From contig CADCIB010000022.1 of assembly GCA_902801375.1 (NCBI GenBank), positions 1 through 63,096 on the forward strand: 63,096 bases of DNA, read 5' to 3'. The notes beneath the pieces were generated by a model. It had not been told where the DNA came from. It was given only the letters and a program-made list of their open reading frames with translations, and ran no database searches. Position 1 is the first letter of the stretch, and each line of letters begins with the position of its first letter. The position numbers and the translations under genes were made by a program. Source of the DNA: an uncultured Prevotellaceae bacterium (lineage in GTDB: Bacteria; Bacteroidota; Bacteroidia; Bacteroidales; Bacteroidaceae). Positions 7,953-16,413 of this stretch are shown here, piece by piece.

Positions 7953-9698
7953 ATGGAAAATCAAGAACTGATCAAAAAATGTGAGATGGAAGCCCAAAAG
8001 TGGCTTTCCCCCTCGTTCGACGAAGAAACACGCAATGAAGTGAAGGCCATGCTCGACAATCCTGACAAGACGGCCCTCATCGACGCCTTCTATCAGAACC
8101 TGGAGTTCGGAACGGGTGGCCTGCGCGGCATCATGGGTGCCGGTACCAACCGTATGAACAAATACATCGTGGGTATGGCCACACAGGGTTTCGCCAATTA
8201 CATCAACAAGGCGTTCCCTGGCAAGCAGAGTTCTGTGGTGGTGGGTCACGACTGCCGCAACAACGGACGTATGTTTGCTGAGACGGTAGCCGATATTTTC
8301 TCTGCCAACGGCATCAAGGTTTATCTCTTCGAGAGCCTGCGCCCCACGCCTGAGATTTCCTTCGCCATCCGTCAGCTCGGCTGTCAGGCTGGTGTAAACG
8401 TGACGGCCTCGCACAACCCGCGCGAATACAATGGCTATAAAGCCTATTGGGACGACGGTGCACAGGTGTTGGCTCCCCACGACAAGGGCATTATCGACGA
8501 GGTGAACAAGGTGACCATCGACGATGTGAAGTTCGAGGGCAACAAAGACCTCATCATCCCCATCGGCGGTGAGATGGACTGGGACTATATCCAGGCCGTC
8601 AAAGAGGCTATGGTCGACCAAGAGGTCATCCTGCGCAACAAGGACCTGAACATTGTCTACTCGCCCATGCACGGCACAGGCCGCGTCATCATTCCGATGG
8701 CTCTGCGCTCATGGGGATTCCAGAACATCCATGTGGTGCCTGAGCAGATGGTCATCGACGGCAACTTCCCCACCGTCGTGTCGCCCAACCCGGAGAATGC
8801 TGAGGCTATGACCTTAGGCATGAAACTGGGCACGAAGCTCAATGCCGACCTCGTCATCGCTTCCGATCCCGACGCCGACCGTCTGGCCATCGTCTGCCGC
8901 AACCCGAAGGGTGAGTGGGAAATCCTGAACGGCAACCAGACCTGCATGATGTTCTGCTGGTATATCATCGCCAACAAGAAGAAGCTCGGCCAGCTGAAGG
9001 GCAACGAGTTCCTGGTGAAGACCATCGTCACGACTGAGGTCATCGCTGAGATTGCCAAGAAGAATGGCGTTGAACTGCGCGACTGCTACACAGGCTTCAA
9101 GTGGATTGCCAACGAGATTCGCATCAGCGAGGGCGTGAAGAAGTACATTGGTGGTGGCGAGGAGTCGTTCGGATTCCTGCCGTTCGACAAGGTACGCGAC
9201 AAGGATTCACCAGCCTCCATCTGCCTCATCTGCGAGATAGCCGCTTGGGCTAAGGACAACGGCAAGACGCTTTACGACCTGCTCATGGACATCTATGCAG
9301 AGTATGGTTTCTCGCGCGAGGTGACCATCAACGTGGTTCGCCCGGGTAAGACGGGTGCCGACGAGATTAAGCAGATGATGAGCAACTTCCGCGCGAACCC
9401 GCCGAAGGATCTGGGTGGTTCGAAGGTATGCCTCTGGAAAGACTACCAGACACTCGAAGCTCGCAAGGCCGACGGCACAGTGGAGAAGCTGCCGATGCCC
9501 GCCACGAGCAATGTGCTGCAGTGGTTCTGCGAAGATGGCACCAAGGTGAGTGTTCGCCCCAGTGGCACAGAGCCAAAGATCAAGTTCTACACAGAGGTGA
9601 AAGACCCATCGTTCAAGTGCGCCGGATGCTACGAGCGTTGCACGAAGGCTGCCGAGGAAAAGATTGCTGCCATCAAGAAGTCGCTCGGACTCGAGTAA
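7953..9698 (+). CDS. Phosphoglucomutase / phosphomannomutase family enzyme
   Basis: 581 aa alpha-D-phosphohexomutase. Visible motifs are the active-site serine loop TASHNPREYNGYK, the metal-binding loop DPDADRLAI, a sugar-binding GGGEESFGF and the phosphate-binding RPSGTEPKIKFY. Length and motifs fit the PgcA-type phosphoglucomutase of Firmicutes and Bacteroidetes, interconverting glucose-1- and glucose-6-phosphate. Cytosolic. A terminator hairpin lies 17 bases after the stop. Confidence 0.9.
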   Translation: MENQELIKKCEMEAQKWLSPSFDEETRNEVKAMLDNPDKTALIDAFYQNLEFGTGGLRGIMGAGTNRMNKYIVGMATQGFANYINKAFPGKQSSVVVGHDCRNNGRMFAETVADIFSANGIKVYLFESLRPTPEISFAIRQLGCQAGVNVTASHNPREYNGYKAYWDDGAQVLAPHDKGIIDEVNKVTIDDVKFEGNKDLIIPIGGEMDWDYIQAVKEAMVDQEVILRNKDLNIVYSPMHGTGRVIIPMALRSWGFQNIHVVPEQMVIDGNFPTVVSPNPENAEAMTLGMKLGTKLNADLVIASDPDADRLAIVCRNPKGEWEILNGNQTCMMFCWYIIANKKKLGQLKGNEFLVKTIVTTEVIAEIAKKNGVELRDCYTGFKWIANEIRISEGVKKYIGGGEESFGFLPFDKVRDKDSPASICLICEIAAWAKDNGKTLYDLLMDIYAEYGFSREVTINVVRPGKTGADEIKQMMSNFRANPPKDLGGSKVCLWKDYQTLEARKADGTVEKLPMPATSNVLQWFCEDGTKVSVRPSGTEPKIKFYTEVKDPSFKCAGCYERCTKAAEEKIAAIKKSLGLE

Positions 9699-9714
9699 TC
9701 TGAAAACGCATGAA

Positions 9715-9760
9715 AGGGAGTGGAAGGGAAAGAAAGGACGATCCCCTCCACTCCTTTTTC
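9715..9760 (+). terminator. Terminator after the phosphohexomutase gene
   Basis: GGAGTGGA pairs with TCCACTCC around an A/G-rich loop and is followed by TTTTT. Confidence 0.7.
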
Positions 9761-9845
9761 ATACCCATTTCAAGCCCTATCTTCCTCAAGAAATCGCACC
9801 CAGAATAGAAAAAAGCAAAGAAAAACGAAAAAAGTTGCGAAAAAA

Positions 9846-9877
9846 TTTGGTGGATTCAAAATATTGACGTACCTTTG
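9846..9877 (+). promoter_or_regulatory. Promoter of the tRNA-Ser/tRNA-Glu unit
   Basis: TTTG at 9846-9849, a 20-base gap and TACCTTTG at 9870-9877, about 40 bases before the tRNA-Ser gene. Confidence 0.7.
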
Positions 9878-9917
9878 CACCCGCATTCGAGAAATCAATG
9901 CTTCGGCGACCCGGTAA

Positions 9918-10004
9918 GGAAGTTTGGGTGAGTGGCTGAAACCAGCAGTTTGCTAAACTGCCGTACGGGTAACCGTACCGGGGGTTCGAATCCCCCAGCT
10001 TCCG
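9918..10004 (+). tRNA. tRNA-Ser (anticodon GCT)
   Basis: 87 nt with a 7-bp acceptor stem (GGAAGTT with AGCTTCC) and anticodon loop TTGCTAA on an AGCAGT/ACTGC stem. It has a long class-II variable arm (CGTACGGGTAACCGTACC) and a T-arm with GGTTCGAATCC. The long variable arm and GCT anticodon identify a serine tRNA for AGC/AGU codons. CCA is not encoded. Confidence 0.95.
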
Positions 10005-10040
10005 CTGAGATTCGAACAGATTTCAAGAAATGCACCATCT

Positions 10041-10112
10041 GGTGGATTCATCTAATGGTTAGGATACAAGATTCTCAATCTTGGCATAGGGGTTCGATTC
10101 CCCTATCCACTA
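10041..10112 (+). tRNA. tRNA-Glu (anticodon CTC)
   Basis: 72 nt with acceptor GGTGGAT/ATCCACT (first pair G-U), anticodon stem CAAGA/TCTTG around loop TTCTCAA (anticodon CTC), and T-arm GGGGTTCGATTCCCC. An apparent CCA follows at 10113-10115. It shares a transcript with tRNA-Ser and is followed by a terminator. Confidence 0.9.
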
Positions 10113-10116
10113 CCAG

Positions 10117-10142
10117 AGAGAGCAGCAATGCTCTCTTTTTTT
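10117..10142 (+). terminator. Terminator of the tRNA unit
   Basis: A perfect 8-bp stem AGAGAGCA/TGCTCTCT with a GCAA loop and a run of seven T. Confidence 0.85.
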
Positions 10143-10216
10143 GTGTTTATGTGTTAAATGATGCTATTCCCAAACAGAAAACACGCGAAAAACAATGCAC
10201 GTTTGGTAAATTTTCG

Positions 10217-10224
10217 TACCTTTG
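10217..10224 (+). promoter_or_regulatory. Promoter -7 box of the 1069-aa surface protein gene
   Basis: TACCTTTG, 70 bases upstream of the ATG at 10294. Confidence 0.6.
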
Positions 10225-10293
10225 CAATCCAAAATAGTAACAACCCATCATTGAAAATCAGAAAGATACATAATCTAAAAAATGAATTGACTT

Positions 10294-13200
10294 ATGAGAA
10301 AAAACGCTCTGTTTTGTGCATTATGCATGGTATTAATCACGACCCAACACCTTTCGGCAGCCGACTATGTGACGAAAATCATCACCGGTGTCGTAAAGGC
10401 CGATTCGTGGACAGAAGAAACAGCCTCAGCCGGCATCTACCGGCTGGAAGTGAAAGACACACCCACACTCACTCAGCTTAGCGAGGGGAACGACGTGCTC
10501 ATAGCCCCCCTGGGCGGAGCCGTGTATGTAGACGGTCAGATGCAAGGCATTCATTTCAAGACCACTTACGATCCATACACAAGTGGCAACACCTACACCA
10601 TCTTCCATGTGGGCTACGACATGCAGGACTGGACACAGACAAAGAAGTATGCGATGGACAACCTTTACGCCAACCTCATTTCCAGTTGTGGCCTCGCCCA
10701 CGACCCTGAGACTGGGCTGAACTACGGCATCTTCTACAATTTCAACATGGACATGCAGGTGATCAACCGCAAGCTCGCCACCATCGACTTTTCCACCGAC
10801 AAACCTACGAAGAACAACATCGACGTGGTGGAGACTCCTTTCGCCGCCATCGCTATCGGCCCTGACGGCTGGCTCTATGGCGTGGGGCAGGACGGTTACC
10901 TTTATATTATAGAGAAAACCGACGCAACTCTCTATCCACTTGGCGACCTCGGATTGGAAGACATCTCCACCTATCCCGCCTCGATGACCTTCGATCCTCG
11001 CACGGGAAAGCTCTATTTCAGCTATGTGACCACAGGCATGAAGAGCGTGCTCTATGAGGTGGATTACACCATCGGCAGCGTGTCGGCTACGAAACTGATG
11101 GACGTGCCCGACAATGCGTTCCTTGTCAACATGTACATTGCACCGACCACAGAGGGCGCTCCCCAGGCGGCAACGGCTCTGCAGCTGAACTTCGAGGGAG
11201 AGAAGACCACAGGCAGCGTAGCGTTCACGATGCCCACAATGACTCAAGACGATGAACCGCTGGAGGGTGAACTCACCTACGTCGTTCAGGCCAATGGCGT
11301 GGAGATAGCCAACGGTCAGGCTCAGCCAGGCGAGGAAGTCAGCTGTGAAGTAACCGTCCCTGAGAGCGGCGACACGGAGATGAGCATCATCGTGAAGAAC
11401 GACAAGGGCGAGAGTCCTGCCGTGAAGGCCACTCAATACATCGGCCGCGACGTGCCATTGGCCGTCAGCAACCTGAAACTGACCTACAATCCAGTAACAG
11501 GGAATGCTGAACTCCACTGGGATGCACCCACAGAAGGCACCCACGGGAAGACGTTGACACAGGCGAACCTTACTTATAATATTGTGCGCCAGCCGGGCGA
11601 TGTGGAAGTTGCCACAGGACTGGCCGAAACGACCTTCCGCGAGGCCCTCGACAACACGGGCGAGCTCACCAGCTACAGCTACGAAGTGGCTGCCGTCAAC
11701 GGCGACATGGAGGGAGAGAAATGCACATCGAACGCCATCGTCCTGGGCGATGCTTTGGAAGTGCCCTTCTTTGAGGATTTCCAACAAGAAGAGGGTTTCA
11801 ACCGCTTCACCGCCATCGATGCCAACGGCGACGGGACCTACAACAAATACACGGGCTACAAGGCACAATGGTTCCGTTTCTACAAATACTACCCGTATTC
11901 CGGCTCCACCGTCTATGGTGCCGCCATCGTTGCAGGAGCTGAACCCGACGACGACTGGTTGCTCTCGCCTGCCATCCGACTGGAAAATGGCAATCACTAC
12001 GCCCTTTCGTTTGAGGCCAACAAGAGCTATGCCTCCAGCAACTACAACCAGAAGATGGAAGTGTGGTACGGTCAAGGCGACGACCCCACGACCTTCACCC
12101 AGCTCGGCACTTACGACATCGACGACGTGAACCTTACTCTGTTTGAAGAGGAAATCATTCCTGAGGCAGACGGCCTCTACCGCATTGCTTTCCATGCTGT
12201 CAGCAATGCCAACAGCGACCAGTTGCTGCTGACCAACATCAAACTGGTATTCCTCATGAACGGAAGTGCGCCTGTTGCTGCCACCGACATGACAATCACG
12301 CCCGACGCATTAGGGGCTTTGACGGCCACCGTCACACTCACCGCTCCGGCTACTGACATTCAGGGCAACCCCTTGACTGAGATTACCCGAATCGATGTGC
12401 TCGATGCTGCCAAGAACGTGGTGGGAACGACCGCAGAAGCCACTCCCGGCGAGCCTTGCACCATCGAATGCTCAGGCTTGAGCAACGGCTACAACACGCT
12501 GACGGCCATTGCTTATGTGGGCGAAGTAAGTGGCGAAAAAACATCGGCAGAAGCCTATGTGGGCGTCGACCGCCCCACAGCTCCTCAAAACGTGCGGCTC
12601 TGCGACGATGGAGAGCACGCCTACCTGACTTGGGAGGCTCCCTCGGTTGTGGGCTACTATGGACATTATGTCAATCCTGATGCGCTGACTTACAACCTCT
12701 ACACCATTGCTTCCGACGGCTATGCCGACCTCTACCGCGAGAACATCACGCAGCCTTACCAAACCGACGTGGCGACCAACGAAGGCGACCAGCACCTGCT
12801 CTATTATGCCCTCGACGCCCAATCGCTGGCAGGCAAGAGTCCCCTCGTGGCCACCAATAGTCTCGTGGTGGGCGAAGCATACCCCCTACCCTTCCAGGAA
12901 ACTTTCGCCAGCGGCTTCCACACCAACCAGTTCGTCTGGTTCATCGGCGAGGACTTTGCACGCAACTTCAAGCTCAGCAGCAATGCCGCCGACGGCGATG
13001 AGGCAGCCCTCGTGTTTGAGCCCAACTACTCCAGCTATGGCATCTTCAACACGGGAAAGATTGCCCTGAACGGTGCCGAAAAGCCCCAGCTCTCGTTCTG
13101 CTACTATGGCGATGCTGGCGAGAATATGTCGCTCATCGTTTCCGTCGACCGCCTGCCGCAAGGCGAATGGCAACAGGTAGCCGCCATCGACTTTGCCCAA

Positions 13201-13503
13201 GAGTCGGAAACGGCATGGAAGGAAGTGACCGTTCCCCTGACCGACTTCATGGACTCGCCCTACATCCTCCTGCGCTTCGAGATGGCCAGCCTTTCGGCCA
13301 ACTACACATCGCTGCTCATCGACAACATCCAGGTAGGCGAGGAGGTGGCCACAGGCATCAATGATGTGGCAACGCCAGGCCGTCAGTCGTCGAACAACGT
13401 CTACACACTCGACGGCCGTCTGATACGACATCACGCTGACGCTGCCAGCCAAATGCCCAAAGGCATCTATCTGGTGAATGGCAGAAAGGTTGTGGTGCGA
13501 TAA
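10294..13503 (+). CDS. Large secreted surface protein with cleaved-adhesin-like modules
   Basis: 1069 aa with a signal peptide (MRKNALFCALCMVLITTQHLSA). Residues about 40-290 look like a beta-propeller-type domain (GPDGWLYGVGQDGYLYIIE, FDPRTGKLYFSY). Several fibronectin-III-like segments follow (DVPLAVSNLKLTYNPVTGNA; RPTAPQNVRLCDDGEHAYLT). Two jelly-roll modules resemble the cleaved-adhesin / choice-of-anchor-J type (PFFEDFQQEEGFNRF...DDDWLLSPAI; PFQETFASGF). It ends YTLDGR...KGIYLVNGRKVVVR, a short tail seen on Prevotella exported proteins and probably related to type IX sorting. Most likely a surface or secreted binding protein; ligand unknown. Confidence 0.8.
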   Translation: MRKNALFCALCMVLITTQHLSAADYVTKIITGVVKADSWTEETASAGIYRLEVKDTPTLTQLSEGNDVLIAPLGGAVYVDGQMQGIHFKTTYDPYTSGNTYTIFHVGYDMQDWTQTKKYAMDNLYANLISSCGLAHDPETGLNYGIFYNFNMDMQVINRKLATIDFSTDKPTKNNIDVVETPFAAIAIGPDGWLYGVGQDGYLYIIEKTDATLYPLGDLGLEDISTYPASMTFDPRTGKLYFSYVTTGMKSVLYEVDYTIGSVSATKLMDVPDNAFLVNMYIAPTTEGAPQAATALQLNFEGEKTTGSVAFTMPTMTQDDEPLEGELTYVVQANGVEIANGQAQPGEEVSCEVTVPESGDTEMSIIVKNDKGESPAVKATQYIGRDVPLAVSNLKLTYNPVTGNAELHWDAPTEGTHGKTLTQANLTYNIVRQPGDVEVATGLAETTFREALDNTGELTSYSYEVAAVNGDMEGEKCTSNAIVLGDALEVPFFEDFQQEEGFNRFTAIDANGDGTYNKYTGYKAQWFRFYKYYPYSGSTVYGAAIVAGAEPDDDWLLSPAIRLENGNHYALSFEANKSYASSNYNQKMEVWYGQGDDPTTFTQLGTYDIDDVNLTLFEEEIIPEADGLYRIAFHAVSNANSDQLLLTNIKLVFLMNGSAPVAATDMTITPDALGALTATVTLTAPATDIQGNPLTEITRIDVLDAAKNVVGTTAEATPGEPCTIECSGLSNGYNTLTAIAYVGEVSGEKTSAEAYVGVDRPTAPQNVRLCDDGEHAYLTWEAPSVVGYYGHYVNPDALTYNLYTIASDGYADLYRENITQPYQTDVATNEGDQHLLYYALDAQSLAGKSPLVATNSLVVGEAYPLPFQETFASGFHTNQFVWFIGEDFARNFKLSSNAADGDEAALVFEPNYSSYGIFNTGKIALNGAEKPQLSFCYYGDAGENMSLIVSVDRLPQGEWQQVAAIDFAQESETAWKEVTVPLTDFMDSPYILLRFEMASLSANYTSLLIDNIQVGEEVATGINDVATPGRQSSNNVYTLDGRLIRHHADAASQMPKGIYLVNGRKVVVR

Positions 13504-13577
13504 GCCGACCGCCGCAAGGCATCCCTCCGTGAATTGACGAGCCAACAGCATATTAACAACTTTAATCGGATTGAATT

Positions 13578-13751
13578 ATGAAAGAAAAAGTATTACAGGC
13601 TATGCGCGAGGCAGGCAAACCCGTCTCGGCAGGCGACGTGACGAAGGCACTGGGTGCCGACCGTAAGGAAGTGGACAAGGCTTTTGCTGAGTTGAAGAAG
13701 GAGGGTGCCATCGTGTCGCCCGTTCGTTGCAAGTGGGAACCAGCAAAGTAG
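13578..13751 (+). CDS. Small winged-helix-like protein
   Basis: 57 aa beginning MKEKVLQAMREAGKPVSAGD and ending CKWEPAK. The pattern of a helix, then VSAGDVTKALGADRKEVDKA and AFAELKKEGAIVSPVRCKWE, fits a minimal winged-helix domain of the DNA-binding regulator type. It is the next gene after the 1069-aa protein and is followed about 100 bases later by a strong terminator. Start chosen at the only ATG in frame. Targets unknown. Confidence 0.75.
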   Translation: MKEKVLQAMREAGKPVSAGDVTKALGADRKEVDKAFAELKKEGAIVSPVRCKWEPAK

Positions 13752-13852
13752 ACCTTCACGGGAAAGAACATCTGCACCTACATGGAAGCTTTCGAGGCGT
13801 TGGGTGACAAGCCCGACAGGTGACAAAGATCCATCATTGCGACAGGCCATAT

Positions 13853-13902
13853 AGGCTATCTGGATGAGCGACCATCATTCGTCGTCCAGGTAGCCTTTTT
13901 TT
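13853..13902 (+). terminator. Terminator after the winged-helix gene
   Basis: AGGCTATCTGGA pairs with TCCAGGTAGCCT and is followed by seven T. Confidence 0.8.
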
Positions 13903-13953
13903 ATGGTGGCAATTCAGGGTTTGGTAAAATCCCATAGCACGCAAAACTGCCAA

Positions 13954-14050
13954 GCGTGACAATTGTGACAATTGGACAGTGCATTTTTTCGCGCCAATAA
14001 ATCCGAGGGCGTGACAATTGTGACAATTGGACAGTGCATTTTTTGCGCCA
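13954..14050. repeat. Two 42-43 bp direct repeats
   Basis: Copies at 13954-13996 and 14009-14050 are near-identical. Each contains GTGACAATT twice in tandem, then GGACAGTGCATTTTTT and GCGCCA. Start-to-start spacing is 55 bp. They lie between a terminator and the 22-bp array at 14068. Confidence 0.85.
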
Positions 14051-14067
14051 AGTAAGCAGGCTCCAAG

Positions 14068-14221
14068 CAATCAATATCTCTAAGCTCGCCAATCAATATC
14101 TCTATGCTTGCCAACCCATATCTCTATGCTTGCCAACCCATATCTCTATGCCTGCCACCCCATATCTCTATGCCCGCCAATCAATATTCCTGAGCCCGCC
14201 AACCCATATCTCTGAGCACAT
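14068..14221. repeat. 22-bp phased repeat array A (7 units)
   Basis: Seven consecutive 22-bp units of the type CAACCCATATCTCTATGCTT+GC. Individual units differ at several positions but the period is exact throughout. No ORF is supported over it. It lies in the 3' space between the winged-helix gene and the convergent AraC gene. Confidence 0.85.
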
Positions 14222-14266
14222 CGTATGTAATGTTCCTTTCACTCTCCCCCACTTCAAAAGCGCGCC

Positions 14267-15154
14267 TTATAACTTTCTGCGGAATTGCTGAGGAGTCATG
14301 CCGAAATGGTCCTTCACGTACTTGCCGAAGAACGATCGATTGGGGAAGCCCAGGCGGTCGCAAATCTGCTTGATGCTGAGGTCGGTATGGCGGAGATAGT
14401 ATCGAATGTCTTCCAACACATGTTCCGTCACCCACTCGCTGGCCGTCTTGCCAGAGTTTTTCTTGCAGATGGCAGTAAGGTATTTAGGCGAGATGAAGAG
14501 GTCGTTGGCATAGTCTTCCACGGTGCGATGCTTCACCTCAATGGAATGCAAGAGGTTCAAGAATCGCTGAAAATGCACATCCGACGTTCTGATGTCGTGA
14601 TTGATGACGGCCGACGAAAACATCTGCTTCATGGCTCCGCACAATCCAAGGATGGCCGAGCGCAGCAGCGACTGAATGACATCGGTCTGGAAAGGATTGT
14701 CCTTGCCACGCTCGATTGAGAGCGTCAGCATGTCATAGAAATAGGTATAGAAGAGCATTTCGTCTTCCTCCATCGTGATGATGTGATGACGATGGATGAA
14801 CATCATATCGTTCCAGATGTTCATTTTTTCACGCAGGAAGCTCTGCAGAATGCGATTCGTGAGGAACATGCCCTTGAGGTTGAAATCAGGGCTGGCCATG
14901 AGGTCGGTCACCATCACATTTTGCGGGATGATAGCCACCTGATTCTCATGCAGTTCAATCAAAGAGCCGTTCATCAACCCCTGCACCTTTCCTTGGGTAC
15001 AGATGACAATGCCATTCATCGACACATGGGCAGCATTCACTTCTGCAAACTGTTGAATACTGTCGACCACGACGATATCGCTGTCGGAATAGCCAATTCG
15101 GACATCCTTATTGTCTGCCAACGACTGAAATGTGATATTTTCCTGATGATTCAT
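14267..15154 (-). CDS. AraC-family transcriptional regulator
   Basis: About 295 aa. An N-terminal cupin-like sensor half (HVSMNGIVICTQGKVQGLMNG) is followed by a C-terminal double helix-turn-helix (YANDLFISPKYLTAICKKNS; IKQICDRLGFPNRSFFGKYV; FGMTPQQFRRKL). It is divergent from the RND efflux operon at 15337, and a TAATTTTG box lies just upstream on its own strand, so it is the obvious candidate regulator of that operon. The start was taken at MNHQENIT; an ATG three codons earlier (15163) is also possible. Confidence 0.85.
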   Translation of the reverse strand: MNHQENITFQSLADNKDVRIGYSDSDIVVVDSIQQFAEVNAAHVSMNGIVICTQGKVQGLMNGSLIELHENQVAIIPQNVMVTDLMASPDFNLKGMFLTNRILQSFLREKMNIWNDMMFIHRHHIITMEEDEMLFYTYFYDMLTLSIERGKDNPFQTDVIQSLLRSAILGLCGAMKQMFSSAVINHDIRTSDVHFQRFLNLLHSIEVKHRTVEDYANDLFISPKYLTAICKKNSGKTASEWVTEHVLEDIRYYLRHTDLSIKQICDRLGFPNRSFFGKYVKDHFGMTPQQFRRKL

Positions 15155-15176
15155 ACGATACACAAGATTACGTGTG

Positions 15177-15184
15177 CAAAATTA
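15177..15184 (-). promoter_or_regulatory. Promoter -7 box of the AraC regulator
   Basis: TAATTTTG on the minus strand, matching TAnnTTTG, 22 bases before the start codon. Confidence 0.5.
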
Positions 15185-15305
15185 GTCAATATTTTTCCAA
15201 TCACCATGTCTTATTAGGATTATTTTATGTTCATTTTTACTCATTAATAACAAGTTGACAACAAATGAGGCGAAATAGAACATGAGTAATTCCGAAATTC
15301 ATCAT

Positions 15306-15313
15306 ACCTTTGC
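15306..15313 (+). promoter_or_regulatory. Promoter -7 box of the RND efflux operon
   Basis: TACCTTTG about 24 bases upstream of the lipoprotein ATG at 15337. Confidence 0.6.
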
Positions 15314-15336
15314 AGCCTAAAAGAAATAGTTGTTTT

Positions 15337-16353
15337 ATGAAAAAGAGTATCATACTGATGCTGGCAGCCGTTTTAGCCTGCGGTTGCGGACAGAAGAAAG
15401 CGCAAGACGAGAAGGCTCCCACGCGAGTGAAGACGCAGCTGGTTTCATCGGGCAAAGTAGATTACGCCCAGACTTATGTGGGCATTGTGGAAGAACGCGA
15501 GGCTACGGCGGTGAGTTTCACCGGCATGGGCGTGGTGAAGCGCATGCTGGTGAACGAAGGGCAGGCCGTGAGCAGGGGGCAGCTGATAGCCGAGATGGAC
15601 GACACGCAGGCTCGCAACCTCCTCGCTGGGGCCGAGGCAGCGATGACACAGGCCAACGATGCGCTGGGGCGCTACAAGATGCTGCACGACGCAGGGTCGC
15701 TGCCCGAAGTGCAATGGGTGGAGATTCAGAGCAAGGTGGCCCAGGCGAAGTCGCAACTGGAAGTGGCCAAGAAAAACCTTCGCGACTGTCGATTGGTGGC
15801 ACCCGTCGGTGGCATCATCGGCCACAAACAGGTAGGTGCCGGCGAGACGGCCTTACCCTCGCAGGCCGTGGTGAGCATCTTAGACATATCGACGGTGAAG
15901 GTGAGGGTGGCTGTGCCTGAGGCAGAGATTGGCAGCATTCATGCCAATACCCCGACAAGCATTCAGGTGGAAGCCATCGGCGGCAGCTACCAAGGTGGAA
16001 GGATAGAAAAGAGCGTGCAGGCCGATGCCCTCACGCATTCTTACGACATCAGGATCAATGTGCCCAACAGCGGGAGAAGGCTGTTGCCAGGCATGGTGGC
16101 CAATGTGAGATTCCTGGCAGGAGGCTCGCAGACCGTCGGCAGAATGATGGTTCCAGTGACATCGGTCCAGAAGAAGTCAGACGGCGGTCTGTTTGTCTGG
16201 ACTATCGATGAGAAGAATACCGCCCATCGCACTTCCGTGACCACTGGTGCCACTCAAGGCAACTATGTGGTGGTAGTAGGACTTGATTCCGGCCAGCGCA
16301 TCGTGACCGAGGGTTATCAGAAATTGAGTGAAGGCACGCGCGTCGTTTTCTGA
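15337..16353 (+). CDS. RND efflux periplasmic adaptor (membrane fusion protein), lipoprotein
   Basis: 338 aa. The signal MKKSIILMLAAVLACGCGQK carries a lipobox Cys, so the protein is lipid-anchored. The body has the HlyD/AcrA layout: a beta-barrel/lipoyl half (GMGVVKRMLVNEGQAVSRGQ), a helical hairpin (AEAAMTQANDALGRYKML), a second lipoyl half (VAPVGGIIGHKQVGAGE) and a membrane-proximal beta domain. It bridges the inner-membrane pump and the TolC-like channel encoded next. The ATG at the signal sequence is preferred over a TTG nine codons upstream, which overlaps the promoter. Confidence 0.92.
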   Translation: MKKSIILMLAAVLACGCGQKKAQDEKAPTRVKTQLVSSGKVDYAQTYVGIVEEREATAVSFTGMGVVKRMLVNEGQAVSRGQLIAEMDDTQARNLLAGAEAAMTQANDALGRYKMLHDAGSLPEVQWVEIQSKVAQAKSQLEVAKKNLRDCRLVAPVGGIIGHKQVGAGETALPSQAVVSILDISTVKVRVAVPEAEIGSIHANTPTSIQVEAIGGSYQGGRIEKSVQADALTHSYDIRINVPNSGRRLLPGMVANVRFLAGGSQTVGRMMVPVTSVQKKSDGGLFVWTIDEKNTAHRTSVTTGATQGNYVVVVGLDSGQRIVTEGYQKLSEGTRVVF

Positions 16354-16413
16354 ACAAGGCATGAACCAACAGACAAGTCAATCGTAAAAATCGTAAACCG
16401 TCAAAAATAGTAA

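Noticed and set aside
10426-12195. 589-codon minus-strand open frame
   Set aside because: Shadow of the 1069-aa surface protein gene, which has a promoter and signal peptide.
14068-14221. Possible CRISPR array
   Set aside because: Units are contiguous 22-mers with gradual drift and no unique spacers; no cas genes in the window.
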